A stretch of 64,000 nt of DNA from Thalassotalea sp. 1_MG-2023. GTDB lineage: Bacteria > Pseudomonadota > Gammaproteobacteria > Enterobacterales > Alteromonadaceae. Positions 62,329 through 64,000 of this stretch are shown here, in pieces. A program made the translations under genes and the position numbers. The notes beneath the pieces are model-generated. The model saw nothing but the letters and a program-made list of their open reading frames with translations. It was not told where the DNA came from and ran no database searches. The first letter of the stretch is position 1. Each line of letters begins with the position of its first letter. The stretch covers positions 1 through 64,000 of the forward strand of contig NZ_JAUOPD010000012.1 in NCBI RefSeq assembly GCF_030546745.1. Direction: 5' to 3'.

Positions 62329-62413
62329 TTTCGTTAACTTTCCTACCATAGTTGGTTTAGGTATGTAGACGCCCAAGCTAAGTTTCGTTGATTTTCCTAA
62401 GATAGTTGCTTTA
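62329..62413 (+). repeat. Pair of 31-bp imperfect direct repeats
   Basis: TTTCGTTAACTTTCCTACCA and following bases (62329-62359) and TTTCGTTGATTTTCCTAAGA and following bases (62383-62413) agree at 26 of 31 positions, 54 bp apart. They lie in the 284-bp gap between the converging unknown genes, which is otherwise empty. Confidence 0.55.
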
Positions 62414-62570
62414 AAGGGCGAATACTAATCCAAATTTAAGGTTAATTTAAAAATTAAGTTGAGCGAGAGTTAGTTTTAGATGTTTTAGTAAAACTCTAAT
62501 AATATCAAATAGTTGGCTTTTTGTATTGCCGAGAATGATTGTCATAAAACTCGGTAATACAATAGTTGAC

Positions 62571-64000
62571 CTAGGTGCTAAGTGAGGCCGAAATAGCCGA
62601 AGTTACTAGGCCTAAACCGATTTGCTTTGCAATTCCTAAAGACCATTCTCCGGTTTTTGACAAGGCACTGAATACTCCTTCACCATTATTATCTATTGAT
62701 TCTTTATGGGCAGTAGCTACTTGTGAAAGCTCTTGAAATTGCTCAGGCTCTGAACCTTCTTCTTTTAGTTTTTTTACTAAAAGTTCAAGTTCTTGGGATA
62801 ACTTGTCTAAGTCTATTTTGTCTTTATTATCATTCCAAGCTTGGGAAATATTTACGTTTTCAACTACAACATCTTTTCCTACACCAACAACATTATGATT
62901 ACTTCCACTTATATCTGTTTTGATTTTATCACCCATAACAATGTCTCCTTGTTTGTCTTTAAGCATATCTAAAAGTTTTTCAGTTTTGCTTAATATTTGC
63001 TGTCTGAACTGGATTACGTCTTTCATAATTTCTTTCAATTCTTGAATTTCAGAACTCATGACTTGGTTTTCTGTTTGATAAATAACATCTAACAAATCAG
63101 AATTTTCAAAATTTTTAGGTAATTTGAAGCAAAGAGGGGCAACTTTGTTAAAGTACAGCTGCAATTCACTTGAAAAGTCAGAAAAAGGCGCAGGGTTTAT
63201 CGCTTTAGTAAGTATTGAGTTTACTAAAAATAGTAACCCTTCTCGAAATGCATTGAGTCGTAACAAAGTAAGTCTCAATTCTCTTGCTATTTTATAACTA
63301 CCTGTTTGGGTATGAAGGTGCCAAATTCGATAAATCGAATTACTATGCTTTAAGTAGCTATGGTTTAAGTTAACTCCGAGGTTATTAAACTCTGTGAAGT
63401 TCCTAACATTAAAATTGCTGCGAACAGTTTCATTACTTGATGTCTCTATAAAAATCAAAGGAGGGCTTGCTTTAATTAATTTATTTTTGGGAGACGCTAT
63501 AGGTGAATAATATGAGGTTGAAAAGGTATAAAATTTTCTCAATGAAGCTGGTAGTTCATTTATTGCTCGTGGCTTATCAGTTTGGCTAGAAAAAGGTAAT
63601 TTGATTTTAGTTTGTAAAACTTCGAGTATTAAGGAGCTTAATTCATGCCCTGAAATATTCAATTTTCCACTCGCTGCCTTTATTTCAAACCCTATTTCAT
63701 ACTTACCTGATATTTTCCCATCAAAATAGAATCGTCTAAAAATTGGTTTTACTTTGTATTGAGGAAGGGATTTATATCCTGTGAATCCTGAAGGAAATTT
63801 AAGTGCATTCTTGGCATCGCAAACCTTATTTTCTCCCACCCAGCTTTTAAGCCCGCCTAAAGGCCTTGCTATTATTTTTCCGGTACTTCTTATATAAGTG
63901 CCAAATTCAGCCATAGGCCAAACAGGGTAGGGTAATTTACTCTTATCTTCTTCAGAAAATCGACGAATGTCGCAAATAGGAAATTGAACAGTTATCAGCA
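62571..64000 (-). CDS. Hypothetical protein with GD-I-x-GDKI motif, truncated at window edge
   Basis: The frame is open from its stop at 62571 to base 64000. The first in-window ATG (63914) is internal: the upstream in-frame codons read ITVQFPICDIRRFSEEDKSK and on, and contain no ATG, GTG or TTG. At least 475 residues are visible. Positions are counted from that internal Met: a mixed alpha/beta N-part to about 290, a coiled coil at about 285-325 (VMSSEIQELKEIMKDVIQF), then GDIVMGDKIKTDISGSNHN at about 331-349 and VVGVGKDVVVENVNIS, and a C-terminal helical module ending in a hydrophobic segment (WSLGIAKQIGLGLVTSAIS). The GD-I-x-GDK-I strand repeat is one I associate with bacterial STAND/effector-associated proteins. 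Function unknown. Confidence 0.65.
   Translation of the reverse strand, partial: LITVQFPICDIRRFSEEDKSKLPYPVWPMAEFGTYIRSTGKIIARPLGGLKSWVGENKVCDAKNALKFPSGFTGYKSLPQYKVKPIFRRFYFDGKISGKYEIGFEIKAASGKLNISGHELSSLILEVLQTKIKLPFSSQTDKPRAINELPASLRKFYTFSTSYYSPIASPKNKLIKASPPLIFIETSSNETVRSNFNVRNFTEFNNLGVNLNHSYLKHSNSIYRIWHLHTQTGSYKIARELRLTLLRLNAFREGLLFLVNSILTKAINPAPFSDFSSELQLYFNKVAPLCFKLPKNFENSDLLDVIYQTENQVMSSEIQELKEIMKDVIQFRQQILSKTEKLLDMLKDKQGDIVMGDKIKTDISGSNHNVVGVGKDVVVENVNISQAWNDNKDKIDLDKLSQELELLVKKLKEEGSEPEQFQELSQVATAHKESIDNNGEGVFSALSKTGEWSLGIAKQIGLGLVTSAISASLST

Noticed and set aside
1-64000. CRISPR arrays, tRNA or rRNA genes, transposases and prophage genes
   Set aside because: Read on both strands, I found no regularly spaced repeats, no cloverleaf-like gene outside tmRNA, and no transposase, integrase or structural phage proteins.

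Overview
This window looks like a chromosomal segment of an AT-rich marine gammaproteobacterium of the order Alteromonadales, most likely Colwelliaceae (Colwellia or Thalassotalea type). The reasons are the low-GC coding style, two large TonB-dependent receptors, a Vibrio/Alteromonadales-type TonB2 operon (DUF3450-TtpC-ExbB-ExbD-TonB-TPR), a gammaproteobacterial tmRNA with a standard tag, and a complete gammaproteobacterial isc operon preceded by trmJ and cysE. The genus is an inference. I see no rRNA, tRNA, CRISPR array, transposase or prophage.

Layout. 0-7.5 kb: hybrid histidine kinase, RpiR-type regulator, large TonB-dependent receptor, small DUF3718-like secreted protein. 7.5-13.5 kb: HD-GYP phosphodiesterase, then a lipoprotein/TonB receptor pair behind a PhoB-box-like promoter and a long leader hairpin. 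13.5-16 kb: sulfotransferase, small membrane protein, sodium/glutamate symporter. 16-22 kb: TonB2 operon, also behind a PhoB-box-like promoter, followed by a small membrane gene and a decayed copy of the operon's last coding end. 22-24 kb: rnfH-ratA divergent from smpB-ssrA. 24-33 kb: TonB-like orphan membrane protein and an RND efflux operon (one adaptor, two permeases). 33-42 kb: mixed metabolic and envelope genes (OmpA, GNAT, M20 peptidase, SDR plus amidohydrolase plus Lrp). 42-52 kb: OsmC-YcaO fusion with phospholipase A, a MerR-controlled metal(loid) permease, cobA, an EAL protein, suhB. 52-59.6 kb: trmJ, cysE and iscRSUA-hscBA-fdx with two IscR-like palindromes upstream. 59.6-64 kb: accessory-looking region of four unrecognised genes, the last cut by the window edge.

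How they fit together. The lipoprotein/receptor pair and the TonB2 energy-transducing operon, 2.9 kb apart, both carry 11-bp-spaced TGTCA direct repeats resembling Pho boxes. The parsimonious reading is one phosphate-starvation-responsive outer-membrane uptake system whose receptor, surface lipoprotein and dedicated energiser are co-regulated. The MerR gene and its permease form a compact metal-resistance unit with a textbook 19-bp-spacer promoter. The isc block is a standard Fe-S assembly operon ending at fdx, with no iscX; the unknown genes begin right after its terminator, and one carries a GD-I-x-GDKI-type motif that I associate with bacterial conflict (STAND-like) proteins.
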